A stretch of DNA of 42,961 nt from a virus, in IMG/VR virus record IMGVR_UViG_3300023179_000198, positions 1-42,961 of that record; one strand, given 5' to 3'. How positions within the stretch are numbered: position 1 is the first letter of the stretch; each line of letters opens with the position of its first letter. The position numbers and the translations under genes are program-made. Below the pieces are notes generated by a model, which had not been told where the DNA came from, searched no databases, and saw nothing but the letters and a program-made list of their open reading frames with translations. Of the stretch, positions 20,739 through 27,144 are shown one piece after another.

Positions 20739-21142
20739 TAAATAATTTTGATTTAAAAAAATTTATTACTGAGGGGCGTTTGTGGAAAGAAGAAGTTGAA
20801 AATATACCTCAATTTTTATACCATGCTACTTATAAACCTCTTCTTAAAAAAATAAAAGAAAAAGGATTAGATACATCTGATAGTAAAAAAGCCTGGGATG
20901 ACTCAGTTACAGGGTATGTTTATTTAGCTTTAGATCCTTATGTGGCAGAGTCATACGCTGAAGAATCAGAAATGGTTCCTGAAAGTTGGTTAGATAGTAT
21001 TATTATATTAAAAATAGATACTGGTAAATTAGATAAATCTAAACTTTTTACAGATCAAAATGTCCAAGATAATGAGGGAGACACTTTAGAATATAGAGGT
21101 GTTATTCCTTGGGAAGCTTTAAGTTTACATAAAATGTACTAA
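20735..21142 (+). CDS. ADP-ribosyltransferase-fold protein with possible capsid-targeting leader
   Basis: A 135-residue protein. From residue 27 it follows the order of KptA/ART-type proteins: FLYHAT (H30), a helix ending in KEKGL, YVYLALDP (Y61 or Y63), a helix with AESYAEE, the strand IIILKIDT and a final IPWEAL strand. Such proteins transfer ADP-ribose or remove RNA 2'-phosphate. The first 13 residues (FDLKKFITE, then G) look like the T4 capsid-targeting peptide with its IxE cleavage site, as in the packaged ART Alt. Delivery with the DNA is therefore possible; this part is inference. Confidence 0.6.
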   Translation: MINNFDLKKFITEGRLWKEEVENIPQFLYHATYKPLLKKIKEKGLDTSDSKKAWDDSVTGYVYLALDPYVAESYAEESEMVPESWLDSIIILKIDTGKLDKSKLFTDQNVQDNEGDTLEYRGVIPWEALSLHKMY

Positions 21143-21143
21143 T

Positions 21144-21704
21144 ATGTCTTTCAACTACAGAGCTTACTTAAAAAATAATATCCTATTACAAGAGGAATTT
21201 CCTAGAGATAAATGGGTTGACCTTAGTGATAAAGAAAAAGCAGAATATGCTGATGATATCTTTAACCTGATCAACACAGCATATGCGCCTATAGGCGGTA
21301 ACGTAAATTATAAGAGCGCAGCAGACGTATTAGGTGCAGAAGCCGATGCTGATTATGAGGTAATTAATATAGACGATGACCCTGAACCAGATGCTTTAAG
21401 TGCTTATAAGAAACAGCCTGCAGGAAATAAGTTAGCCGCTATTGGACACGATGGATCTCCTGAAGCAAAATCTAAGATTATTAATCACTATGCTGATTTA
21501 TTAAAACAAAAAGGGTATTACTTAGAGGTATCAGGTAAATTAAAAGATATTTTATTAGCTAAAGGAGCCCCTATAGTTACAGATCCTGAATTAATTAAGA
21601 AAGTATTAAAAGGTAAAAATATCGAATTAAACGATGATGGAACATATCAACGTTTTTTAGGTGGAGAAAAACACACCAAAACATTGCTTGGAAATCCCAT
21701 TTAG
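21144..21704 (+). CDS. unknown protein, possible packaged protein
   Basis: A 186-residue acidic protein of unknown family that follows the ART-like gene with a 1-nt gap. Its start (YRAYLKNNILLQE, then E) again resembles a capsid-targeting leader with an LxE site. An acidic, low-complexity middle part (INIDDDPEPDAL) is followed by a helical region. The conserved upstream box begins 5 nt after its stop. Confidence 0.6.
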   Translation: MSFNYRAYLKNNILLQEEFPRDKWVDLSDKEKAEYADDIFNLINTAYAPIGGNVNYKSAADVLGAEADADYEVINIDDDPEPDALSAYKKQPAGNKLAAIGHDGSPEAKSKIINHYADLLKQKGYYLEVSGKLKDILLAKGAPIVTDPELIKKVLKGKNIELNDDGTYQRFLGGEKHTKTLLGNPI

Positions 21705-21708
21705 AATC

Positions 21709-21721
21709 ATTCCAGATGACA
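21709..21721 (+). promoter_or_regulatory. conserved upstream box (copy 3, diverged)
   Basis: ATTCCAGATGACA differs at two positions from ATTCTAAATGACA at 16007 and 19296 and lies 17 nt before the TTGG of the next promoter. Confidence 0.45.
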
Positions 21722-21738
21722 TTGCCTCTGCAGTAAAT

Positions 21739-21769
21739 TTGGCTCCCGAGGATATCTTTCGTATATTCA
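21739..21769 (+). promoter_or_regulatory. early/middle promoter (TTGG-N19-TATATTCA)
   Basis: TTGG at 21739 (in TTTGGCTCCC), 19 nt, TATATTCA at 21762-21769. The leader ends in AAAAGTTATG at 21801. Confidence 0.87.
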
Positions 21770-21800
21770 CGGCATAGAAAAAAGATAAAAAATAAAAGTT

Positions 21801-22601
21801 ATGCTAAACATTAATCAAGAATTCATTTTAAAAGATCAGATCCGCCAACAGGCCCCTTCAATCTTTACTGCTCAAGGAGCACCTGGAACTAGTGACAAGT
21901 ATGCTCACATTCCTACCGACAAAATTATTGACGATATGTCAGCTTTGGGTTGGGGTGTTGTAGATGCTAAAGAAGTTAAAGCTCGTAAGGGTGTTGGTTT
22001 CCAAAAGCACTTAGTTGTTTTCCGTAACAACGATATTCAAATCACTGCCGAAGATGGTGATAACGTTTTCCCACAAATTCTATTGACAAATTCTCATGAT
22101 GGTAAAAATGCATTTACTTTTACAGCTGGTTTGTTTAGAATGGTTTGTGAGAATGGTTTGGTTGTTTCTTCTCGTGAATTTGAAAGTATGAAGATCCGTC
22201 ACTACGGTTATTCATTTGATGAGTTGCAAAACACTATTAAATCTATTGTTGAAAAATTGCCTTTGACAGTTGAGTCACTTAATAAGTTCCGTTCTGTAGA
22301 GTTAGGTCAAGAACAAATGCTTGATTTTGCTCAAAAAGCTCTTGCTACTCGTTTCTCAGAAGAGGAAATCGAAAACATCCAAATCGATTTTGCTGATTTG
22401 CTTTCACCAGTTCGTGAAGCAGATAGAGGAAATGATTTGTGGTCAGTATATAATGTGGTTCAAGAGAAATTAACACACGGTTTGTTTAATTACAAATACG
22501 GAGTTAAAACTCGTAAAGCTCGTAAAATTAAGAATTTCAGTCAAGATATGGTTTTGAACGAGAAATTGTATGATTTGGCTCTTGAATACGTTCCCGCATA
22601 A
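21801..22601 (+). CDS. DUF932-like protein
   Basis: A 266-residue protein of DUF932 type: an N-terminal part with PTDKIIDDMSALGW, then FPQILLTNSHDG, and the hallmark FRMVCENGLVV, followed by a helical C-terminal half. Members occur widely in phages and plasmids and may be single-strand annealing or accessory replication proteins; function is not settled. Codon use (GTT, CGT, TTG) is more like a highly expressed gene than that of the late genes nearby. Confidence 0.75.
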   Translation: MLNINQEFILKDQIRQQAPSIFTAQGAPGTSDKYAHIPTDKIIDDMSALGWGVVDAKEVKARKGVGFQKHLVVFRNNDIQITAEDGDNVFPQILLTNSHDGKNAFTFTAGLFRMVCENGLVVSSREFESMKIRHYGYSFDELQNTIKSIVEKLPLTVESLNKFRSVELGQEQMLDFAQKALATRFSEEEIENIQIDFADLLSPVREADRGNDLWSVYNVVQEKLTHGLFNYKYGVKTRKARKIKNFSQDMVLNEKLYDLALEYVPA

Positions 22602-22616
22602 GGGGCGTATTTAAGT

Positions 22617-22647
22617 TTGGAAATGTAAAACAAAGATATTATATTAA
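22617..22647 (+). promoter_or_regulatory. early/middle promoter, leaderless type
   Basis: TTGG at 22617, 19 nt, TATATTAA at 22640-22647, then CGAT and ATG at 22652, the same 4-nt gap as at 8633, 16072 and 16391. Confidence 0.8.
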
Positions 22648-22651
22648 CGAT

Positions 22652-22858
22652 ATGAGTTACGAAGAAAAATTTAGAATGAATCAAAGAGATATTGATGAAG
22701 CTAATATCAATAGTCAATGTGATTCTATTTTATCAAAAGCAGATGAACATAACTTACAACTTGAGGTAGTTTGGTCTGCTTTTAAACATAAAGAACAATT
22801 CCGTGATGCTTCATTACTTGAATGCCTACAAGTAGGAGCAGATGAGTGGGATGTTTAA
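22652..22858 (+). CDS. unknown small acidic protein
   Basis: A 68-residue acidic helical protein with no known motif. Its start lies 4 nt after the −7 element, so its message is probably leaderless. It ends just before the tRNA-Leu gene and may be cotranscribed with the tRNA array. Confidence 0.6.
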   Translation: MSYEEKFRMNQRDIDEANINSQCDSILSKADEHNLQLEVVWSAFKHKEQFRDASLLECLQVGADEWDV

Positions 22859-22862
22859 AATT

Positions 22863-22945
22863 GCTTGGGTGGCGGAATAGGTAGACGCGTTGGTCTTAAA
22901 CACCAATGGACATTGTCCTTACGGGTTCGATTCCCGTCCCAAGTA
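22863..22945 (+). tRNA. tRNA-Leu (anticodon TAA)
   Basis: Acceptor GCTTGGG/CCCAAGT, anticodon arm TTGGT-CTTAAAC-ACCAA, a variable arm (GGACATTGTCC) and T arm ACGGG-TTCGATT-CCCGT. No CCA is encoded. It reads UUA, the main Leu codon of these genes. Confidence 0.92.
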
Positions 22946-22963
22946 CAAAAAATTAAAATATAT

Positions 22964-22973
22964 ATATTTATAA
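22964..22973 (+). promoter_or_regulatory. late-type box ATATTTATAA
   Basis: The exact motif is 5 nt before the ATG of the lipoprotein gene at 22979. Confidence 0.55.
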
Positions 22974-22978
22974 AAAAC

Positions 22979-23134
22979 ATGAAAAATCTATTTATTATCG
23001 CTGCTCTAGTTACTTTAGCTTCTTGCTCAAACGAAACTACCTCTACTTCTACAGACACAACTACTACAGACACAACTTGTGTTGATTCAGCTTGTTGTGA
23101 TTCAGTATCAATGGATTCTACTTTAGTAAAGTAA
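22979..23134 (+). CDS. small Thr/Ser-rich lipoprotein
   Basis: A 51-residue protein with a signal peptide and the lipobox LASC (C16). The mature part is a Thr/Ser/Asp-rich stretch with three cysteines near its end. It lies inside the tRNA array behind an exact late-type box, so it is probably made late or at lysis. Superinfection exclusion, as with Llp of T5, or a spanin-like role is possible. In-frame codons upstream run through the tRNA-Leu gene and are not part of it. Confidence 0.7.
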   Translation: MKNLFIIAALVTLASCSNETTSTSTDTTTTDTTCVDSACCDSVSMDSTLVK

Positions 23135-23139
23135 AAATT

Positions 23140-23212
23140 GCCCCCTTAGCTCAGTTGGTAGAGCTTCTGATTTGTAATCAGATGGTCGGCGGTTCGAGTC
23201 CGTCAGGTGGCT
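23140..23212 (+). tRNA. tRNA-Thr (anticodon TGT)
   Basis: Anticodon arm TCTGA-TTTGTAA-TCAGA and T arm GGCGG-TTCGAGT-CCGTC. The acceptor stem (GCCCCCT/AGGTGGC) has one C-T mismatch. It reads ACA. No CCA is encoded. Confidence 0.9.
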
Positions 23213-23217
23213 CAAAT

Positions 23218-23288
23218 GGCGAGTTGGTGTAATGGTAACATATTGGGCTCATAACCCAGAGTTCTAGGTTCGAGTCCTAGGTTCGCAA
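23218..23288 (+). tRNA. tRNA-Met (anticodon CAT), initiator-like features
   Basis: Anticodon arm TTGGG-CTCATAA-CCCAG and T arm CTAGG-TTCGAGT-CCTAG. The three G-C pairs next to the anticodon loop and an unpaired first position (G1 opposite A72) are hallmarks of initiator tRNA. The D stem has T11-A24, which is the elongator form, so the assignment is uncertain. Confidence 0.85.
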
Positions 23289-23337
23289 CTAAATGTACTT
23301 GTAAGCATACCATAAGAACTGCTTATAGGTCTTTTTT

Positions 23338-23422
23338 GGAAGATTGGCAGAGCGGTCGATCGCGGCAGTCTTGAAAACTGTTGTACTGCAAGGTACCGTA
23401 GGTTCGAATCCTACATCTTCCG
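23338..23422 (+). tRNA. tRNA-Ser (anticodon TGA)
   Basis: Perfect acceptor GGAAGAT/ATCTTCC, anticodon arm GCAGT-CTTGAAA-ACTGT, a long variable arm and T arm GTAGG-TTCGAAT-CCTAC. It reads UCA. Confidence 0.92.
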
Positions 23423-23533
23423 CACCTTAATACCAATTCAGGTTCGTGAACAAAGGAGGCCTGTTCTTCTCGTGCAAGAAAGAAATCACGTTAAATCTCC
23501 TCATGTTAGGTGGTGGTGGTGACCTAACAAAAT
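23423..23533 (+). ncRNA. structured interval between tRNA-Ser and tRNA-Gln
   Basis: This 111-nt gap has no gene but several complementary segments: GAACA/TGTTC, AGGAG/CTCCT, CGTG/CACG, and a perfect 8-bp hairpin at 23504-23529 (TGTTAGGT/ACCTAACA). It may be a processing spacer or a small RNA. Confidence 0.35.
23504..23529 (+). repeat. perfect 8-bp hairpin with GGTGGTGGTG loop
   Basis: TGTTAGGT (23504-23511) pairs with ACCTAACA (23522-23529). No T run follows, so it is not a standard terminator. Confidence 0.7.
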
Positions 23534-23604
23534 TACCCTCTCGTCTAACGGCAGGACAACTGGTTTTGGTCCAGTTAATGGTAGTTCGAATCTATCGGGG
23601 GTAA
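23534..23604 (+). tRNA. tRNA-Gln (anticodon TTG)
   Basis: Acceptor TACCCTC/GGGGGTA with the U1-A72 pair usual for Gln, anticodon arm ACTGG-TTTTGGT-CCAGT and T arm GGTAG-TTCGAAT-CTATC. It reads CAA. Confidence 0.9.
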
Positions 23605-23631
23605 CTAAAAAATTTTATTTATATTAACGTT

Positions 23632-24066
23632 ATGAATTTGACAAAAGCACTTAAACACAAGAAGAAACTTGTAAAGCAATCCGATGAATTTTTTTCTCGT
23701 TTTTCCAGTTACAACTCTTCTGAGGTAGGAACAACACCATCTTACAATCCACAAGATATGTTTGAAGGATGGTTAAAAACAACTAATGAATTAGTTAGTT
23801 TAAAAGGAAAAATCCATAAAGCAAATGGACCTATTGCTGATAAGATTTTTCGATTAGGAGAGGTAAAAAACTTAATTACTCGTTTACGTGGAGTTGATAC
23901 TAAAGAAGGTAAAGTTCGTAACCGCTATTCTGGTAGTGAGGAATTTGTTGAGTATGCAGCATATGTAAATTTACTCCAAAAAGATCTTCTAATTAAAAAT
24001 TATGAAGAGGAGTTAGAACAACTCCAAGAAGAAATTGAAGCGTTTAACGCTATCACAAAGATATAA
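23632..24066 (+). CDS. unknown coiled-coil protein
   Basis: A 144-residue, basic, helical protein with a coiled-coil C-terminus (about residues 118-144, EEELEQLQEEIEAF). No motif is recognised. It lies in the tRNA array; TATATTAACG stands 4 nt before the ATG but the TTGG partner is missing (GGGG instead), so its promoter is uncertain. Confidence 0.65.
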   Translation: MNLTKALKHKKKLVKQSDEFFSRFSSYNSSEVGTTPSYNPQDMFEGWLKTTNELVSLKGKIHKANGPIADKIFRLGEVKNLITRLRGVDTKEGKVRNRYSGSEEFVEYAAYVNLLQKDLLIKNYEEELEQLQEEIEAFNAITKI

Positions 24067-24282
24067 TCAAACGGAGAGTGAAGTTGAATTAGTAGCACCT
24101 AAAAATATCTTCGGATTTTTTAGGACCTACCGGGGAATAACCTTCCCCTTACAGAAACATGATGCTAGGATTTAGATGTTGATCTTGCGCCTTAAGACTT
24201 AAATTTGAAACTTCAAATAGGTAAAACTCAAATCTCAAGACTCGTTAGTGAAACTTTAATTTCCTCTCTTTTGATTTAAATT
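24067..24282 (+). ncRNA. structured non-coding RNA candidate in the tRNA array
   Basis: About 216 nt without a gene hold three hairpins: an 11-bp stem with one bulged T and a C(TTCG)G loop (24098-24124), a perfect GGGGAA/TTCCCC stem (24132-24148) and ATTTGA/TCAAAT (24203-24218). It shows no tRNA, tmRNA or RNase P signature that I recognise. The first hairpin could also end transcription of the gene before. Confidence 0.45.
24098..24124 (+). repeat. 11-bp hairpin with UUCG tetraloop
   Basis: CCTAAAAA pairs with TTTTTAGG, T106 (24106) is bulged, then ATC pairs with GAT around TTCG. C(UUCG)G is a very stable RNA loop. Confidence 0.75.
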
Positions 24283-24354
24283 GCTCGGTTCATCTATCGG
24301 TTAGGATGCTAGGTTTTCATCCTAGAAAGAGGGGTTCGACTCCCCTACCGAGTA
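24283..24354 (+). tRNA. tRNA-Glu (anticodon TTC)
   Basis: Acceptor GCTCGGT/ACCGAGT, anticodon arm CTAGG-TTTTCAT-CCTAG and T arm AGGGG-TTCGACT-CCCCT. It reads GAA. Confidence 0.92.
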
Positions 24355-24359
24355 CTATT

Positions 24360-24433
24360 GGACCTTTAGCTCAGTTGGTTAGAGCGCCGCACTCATAATG
24401 CGAGGGTCACAGGTTCAAGTCCTGTAGGGTCCA
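24360..24433 (+). tRNA. tRNA with anticodon CAT (elongator Met or Ile2)
   Basis: Acceptor GGACCTT/AGGGTCC, D arm TAGCTCAGTTGGTTAGAGC, anticodon loop CTCATAA on a 4-bp stem (CGCA/TGCG), and T arm ACAGG-TTCAAGT-CCTGT. The body also resembles tRNA-Ile2, in which lysidine at C34 lets it read AUA; sequence alone does not decide. Confidence 0.9.
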
Positions 24434-24455
24434 CAATTATTTTTAAATTTTTTTC

Positions 24456-24465
24456 ATATTTATAA
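24456..24465 (+). promoter_or_regulatory. late-type box ATATTTATAA
   Basis: The exact motif is 2 nt before the ATG of the holin candidate at 24468. Confidence 0.55.
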
Positions 24466-24467
24466 TC

Positions 24468-24683
24468 ATGAAAAATTTTTTTATATCTATGTTTTCTAAT
24501 GGTGAAGGAACCTCTCATAAACGAGTATTGGGCACTATTGGATTTTTATCTTTAGTCGTATTTTTATTTATTTCTACTCCTGACCAAAAAGGTAAAGCTG
24601 TTGAAGCAGTTGAATATATGACAATTGCTATGGTGTTTGGAACTGTAGTTGAAAAATTTGCTAATAAAAAAACTGAGGATTAA
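24468..24683 (+). CDS. holin candidate (two-helix membrane protein)
   Basis: A 71-residue protein with two hydrophobic segments (about residues 20-36 and 48-63), a short charged loop between them and a charged C-terminus. It is placed 2 nt before the GH19 endolysin, a usual position for a holin, and follows an exact late-type box. Its size and topology fit class II holins. No sequence signature proves the role. Confidence 0.65.
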   Translation: MKNFFISMFSNGEGTSHKRVLGTIGFLSLVVFLFISTPDQKGKAVEAVEYMTIAMVFGTVVEKFANKKTED

Positions 24684-24685
24684 TT

Positions 24686-25288
24686 ATGGAATTTAAATTA
24701 GCTGCCCTAAAAGGTCATATTCCTGATTTAGTAGTTTCTCAAATTCCTGACACTGCTGCTAAATTTAATATTACAACTCCCTTACGTTTATCCCATTTTT
24801 TAGCTCAATGTGGGCATGAAAGTGGTGGTTTTAAAGCATTAGTTGAAAATTTAAATTATGGTTCTAAAGGATTATTAGGAACGTTTCCTAAATACTTTAA
24901 TGTTACTACTGCTGCTCAATATGAGCGTAAACCTGAAATGATTGCCTCTAAAGTATATGGAGGTAGAATGGGTAATGGAGTTGAATCAACTAAAGATGGT
25001 TGGAAATTTAGAGGTAGAGGATATATCCAATTAACAGGTAAAGACAATTATACTGCTTTTGATAAATTTGTTACTGAAAATATTATTGAGAGTCCTGATT
25101 TAGTTGCTACTAAATATCCTTTAATGTCTGCTGCTTGGTTTTTTGATAAAAATAAACTTTGGGCTGTTTGTGATAAAGGAGCTACTACAGAAGTAGTTAC
25201 TGCTGTTACAAAAAGAGTAAATGGTGGTGTTATAGGTTTAGTAGATCGCATAAAACATTTTAACGAATATTACGCGTTATTAAAATAA
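24686..25288 (+). CDS. GH19-type endolysin
   Basis: A 200-residue glycoside hydrolase family 19 domain: LSHFLAQCGHESGGFKA with catalytic E45, the YGGRMGNG loop (residues 91-98) and the RGRGYIQLTGKDNY signature (109-122). In phages this family cuts peptidoglycan for lysis. There is no signal peptide or binding domain, so it depends on the holin. Length is that of a single catalytic domain. Confidence 0.9.
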   Translation: MEFKLAALKGHIPDLVVSQIPDTAAKFNITTPLRLSHFLAQCGHESGGFKALVENLNYGSKGLLGTFPKYFNVTTAAQYERKPEMIASKVYGGRMGNGVESTKDGWKFRGRGYIQLTGKDNYTAFDKFVTENIIESPDLVATKYPLMSAAWFFDKNKLWAVCDKGATTEVVTAVTKRVNGGVIGLVDRIKHFNEYYALLK

Positions 25289-25324
25289 TTTATTGATTTT
25301 CGACGCTGTATGTGAATAATACGA

Positions 25325-25365
25325 GGTCGTTTAATATATGCGCTATATAAAAGTATATAACGACC
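25325..25365 (+). repeat. long inverted repeat after the endolysin
   Basis: GGTCGTT (25325-25331) pairs with AACGACC (25359-25365). The centre holds a second inverted repeat (ATATA-TGCGC-TATAT). There is no T run after it. Confidence 0.55.
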
Positions 25366-25379
25366 ATATGTATTAGGGT

Positions 25380-25817
25380 ATGAATATTGATAAAATATTT
25401 AACTTGTTTAATGGAGATGAACCTGAGTCATTAAGGGAGAAAGCTCAACAAGTAGATACTCTATTAGACTATAAAAACCACCCTTTATTCTGGGTTGGAA
25501 TGTTTAAAAAATTAATTCAGAATCATCAAGTATTTAATGATCAATTACTACAATTTTTTGATAAATTAGATGAGGGATTAAGTACAGTAGATGTTGATAA
25601 AGCAGGTGAGTATGTAGTATTTAATAGAGCTTGGGAATACATCCAGAAAGTAGATCCAGATAACTTGGTTTGTCAAGAGGCATTATATAGATTCGTGGAT
25701 ATACATCTTAGGATTGCCTTAGAATTATCTATAAATTATTTCCAAGAACAAGAGGAATACGAAAAATGCATCCACCTCAAAAAGAATTTAGAATTTGTAA
25801 AACTTCTCTTAACTTAA
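25380..25817 (+). CDS. unknown helical protein
   Basis: A 145-residue, acidic, all-helical soluble protein without a motif that I know. It starts after the inverted repeat that follows the endolysin gene. Its 3' end comes just before a TTGG-N19 promoter. Confidence 0.65.
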   Translation: MNIDKIFNLFNGDEPESLREKAQQVDTLLDYKNHPLFWVGMFKKLIQNHQVFNDQLLQFFDKLDEGLSTVDVDKAGEYVVFNRAWEYIQKVDPDNLVCQEALYRFVDIHLRIALELSINYFQEQEEYEKCIHLKKNLEFVKLLLT

Positions 25818-25819
25818 GC

Positions 25820-25850
25820 TTGGAGTATCTTACTTCCAATATTATATTTC
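25820..25850 (+). promoter_or_regulatory. promoter of the TTGG-N19 class (TATATTTC)
   Basis: TTGG at 25820, 19 nt, TATATTTC at 25843-25850, then AATCACGG. The −7 element is closer to the host consensus TAnnTTTG than the other copies. It reads toward the gene at 25883. Confidence 0.65.
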
Positions 25851-25882
25851 AATCACGGGAAAAGGAAAAAAGAGAATAAAAT

Positions 25883-26077
25883 ATGAAAAATAGAGAAATA
25901 ATAATGAGACGGATGGAAAAGGTAGAAGGGGGAATTGAGAAACTCCAATTTGCGTTCCGTCGTAGCGATTGGGGTACTGTTGATGAAATTATCCAACAGA
26001 TGAGAGATAACATAAATGAGGCAAAAGCATTTGTTCAACAAGAACCTTTATCTCCCGGAGAAATTAACCAATATTAA
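25883..26077 (+). CDS. unknown small helical protein
   Basis: A 64-residue charged helical protein (MKNREIIMRR start) likely to form a coiled coil. It follows the 25820 promoter and lies 3 nt before the HD hydrolase. No family is recognised. Confidence 0.6.
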   Translation: MKNREIIMRRMEKVEGGIEKLQFAFRRSDWGTVDEIIQQMRDNINEAKAFVQQEPLSPGEINQY

Positions 26078-26080
26078 TTT

Positions 26081-26866
26081 ATGAACTTAACAGCAGAACA
26101 AATCCAACAAAATTGGTTGCGAATGATGGGCTTTATTGAGGACCATATTTCATCACCTCGTAAAGAAAAATTAATCGAATTTTATGAAAAATTTAGTGAG
26201 CGTTTAATGTTGATGCCTGCTGCTCATAAAAAAGAATACCACAATGCATTTCCCGGAGGTTACGTAGAACATGTTAATCGAGTTATTACTTGTGCTCTTC
26301 ATCTTCATGATTTGTGGGCTACAATGGGTGCTGATGTTTCAACATACACTAAAGAGGAATTAGTATTTTCGGCTCTGAATCATGATTTAGGTAAAATGGG
26401 AGATGAGGAAAATGAATCTTATATCCCTCAAACTGATAACTGGAGACGTGAAAAGTTAGGGGAGGATTATATGTTTAATACTAAAGTTCCATTTGCTTCT
26501 GTCCCTGATAGAGGATTATTCTTACTCCAATCTTATGGTATTCAGTATACATTTAATGAAATGATTACTATCCAGACACACGATGGTTTATATGATGAGG
26601 CAAATAAAAAATATTTAATGACATATATGCCAGAACAAAAATCCCGCACAGCATTACCTTTTATTGTACATCAAGCGGATTTTATGGCTGCCCGTATTGA
26701 GTTTGAAAGGGAATGGTTACCTAAATTACAGGGTAACGTGGAGGCTCAAAAGAAACCATTTACATTGGGTACTAATAAATCAGCTCCAGTAACTTCAGCC
26801 GCTAAATCTAAAGCCTTAGGTAGCGTAAAAAGTGAAGGACTTAAAAACTTATTAGCCAACTTATGA
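26081..26866 (+). CDS. HD-domain phosphohydrolase
   Basis: A 261-residue HD-superfamily enzyme with its metal ligands in order: GYVEHVNRV (H64), ALNHDLGK (H101, D102), IQTHDGLYD (H167) and VHQADFMAARIE (D200). Such enzymes cut nucleotides, cyclic nucleotides or RNA ends (YhaM-like). About 55 residues at the C-terminus are low-complexity. In a phage it may act in nucleotide salvage or against host signal nucleotides; the substrate is inference. Its stop overlaps the next start. Confidence 0.8.
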   Translation: MNLTAEQIQQNWLRMMGFIEDHISSPRKEKLIEFYEKFSERLMLMPAAHKKEYHNAFPGGYVEHVNRVITCALHLHDLWATMGADVSTYTKEELVFSALNHDLGKMGDEENESYIPQTDNWRREKLGEDYMFNTKVPFASVPDRGLFLLQSYGIQYTFNEMITIQTHDGLYDEANKKYLMTYMPEQKSRTALPFIVHQADFMAARIEFEREWLPKLQGNVEAQKKPFTLGTNKSAPVTSAAKSKALGSVKSEGLKNLLANL

Positions 26867-27144
26867 TATTAACAATTGTATTACTCTCAATATTGGTCGT
26901 GACTCTTGGATTCACGACCTTTAATCTTCTTAAGAAAAATGAAAAACAAGAAGACATTTTAGCAGGCTATATGACCTATCTAAATAAAATTTCAGACACT
27001 ATTGAGATGTCGGAAAAGAAAATGATGGAAGTAGATGCTAAAGGTAGCTTTAAATCCGATGATGAAGTAGGATTTTTCTTTGAACAGATTAAAACCATTC
27101 AAACTGCATTAAACTCTTTTGTTATTAAAAATATTACCAAATAA
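26863..27144 (+). CDS. membrane-anchored helical protein
   Basis: A 93-residue protein with one N-terminal membrane segment (residues 2-22) and a long helical, probably coiled-coil tail. It is coupled to the HD hydrolase (ATGA) and to the sigma factor gene (1-nt overlap). The function is unknown. Confidence 0.65.
   Translation: MILTIVLLSILVVTLGFTTFNLLKKNEKQEDILAGYMTYLNKISDTIEMSEKKMMEVDAKGSFKSDDEVGFFFEQIKTIQTALNSFVIKNITK

Noticed and set aside
22865-22978. Upstream extension of the small lipoprotein frame
   Set aside because: It runs through the tRNA-Leu gene. The signal peptide and late-type box place the start at 22979.
23620-23631. TTGG-N19 promoter before the gene at 23632
   Set aside because: TATATTAA is present, but the position 19 nt upstream reads GGGG within tRNA-Gln, so the −33 part is missing.
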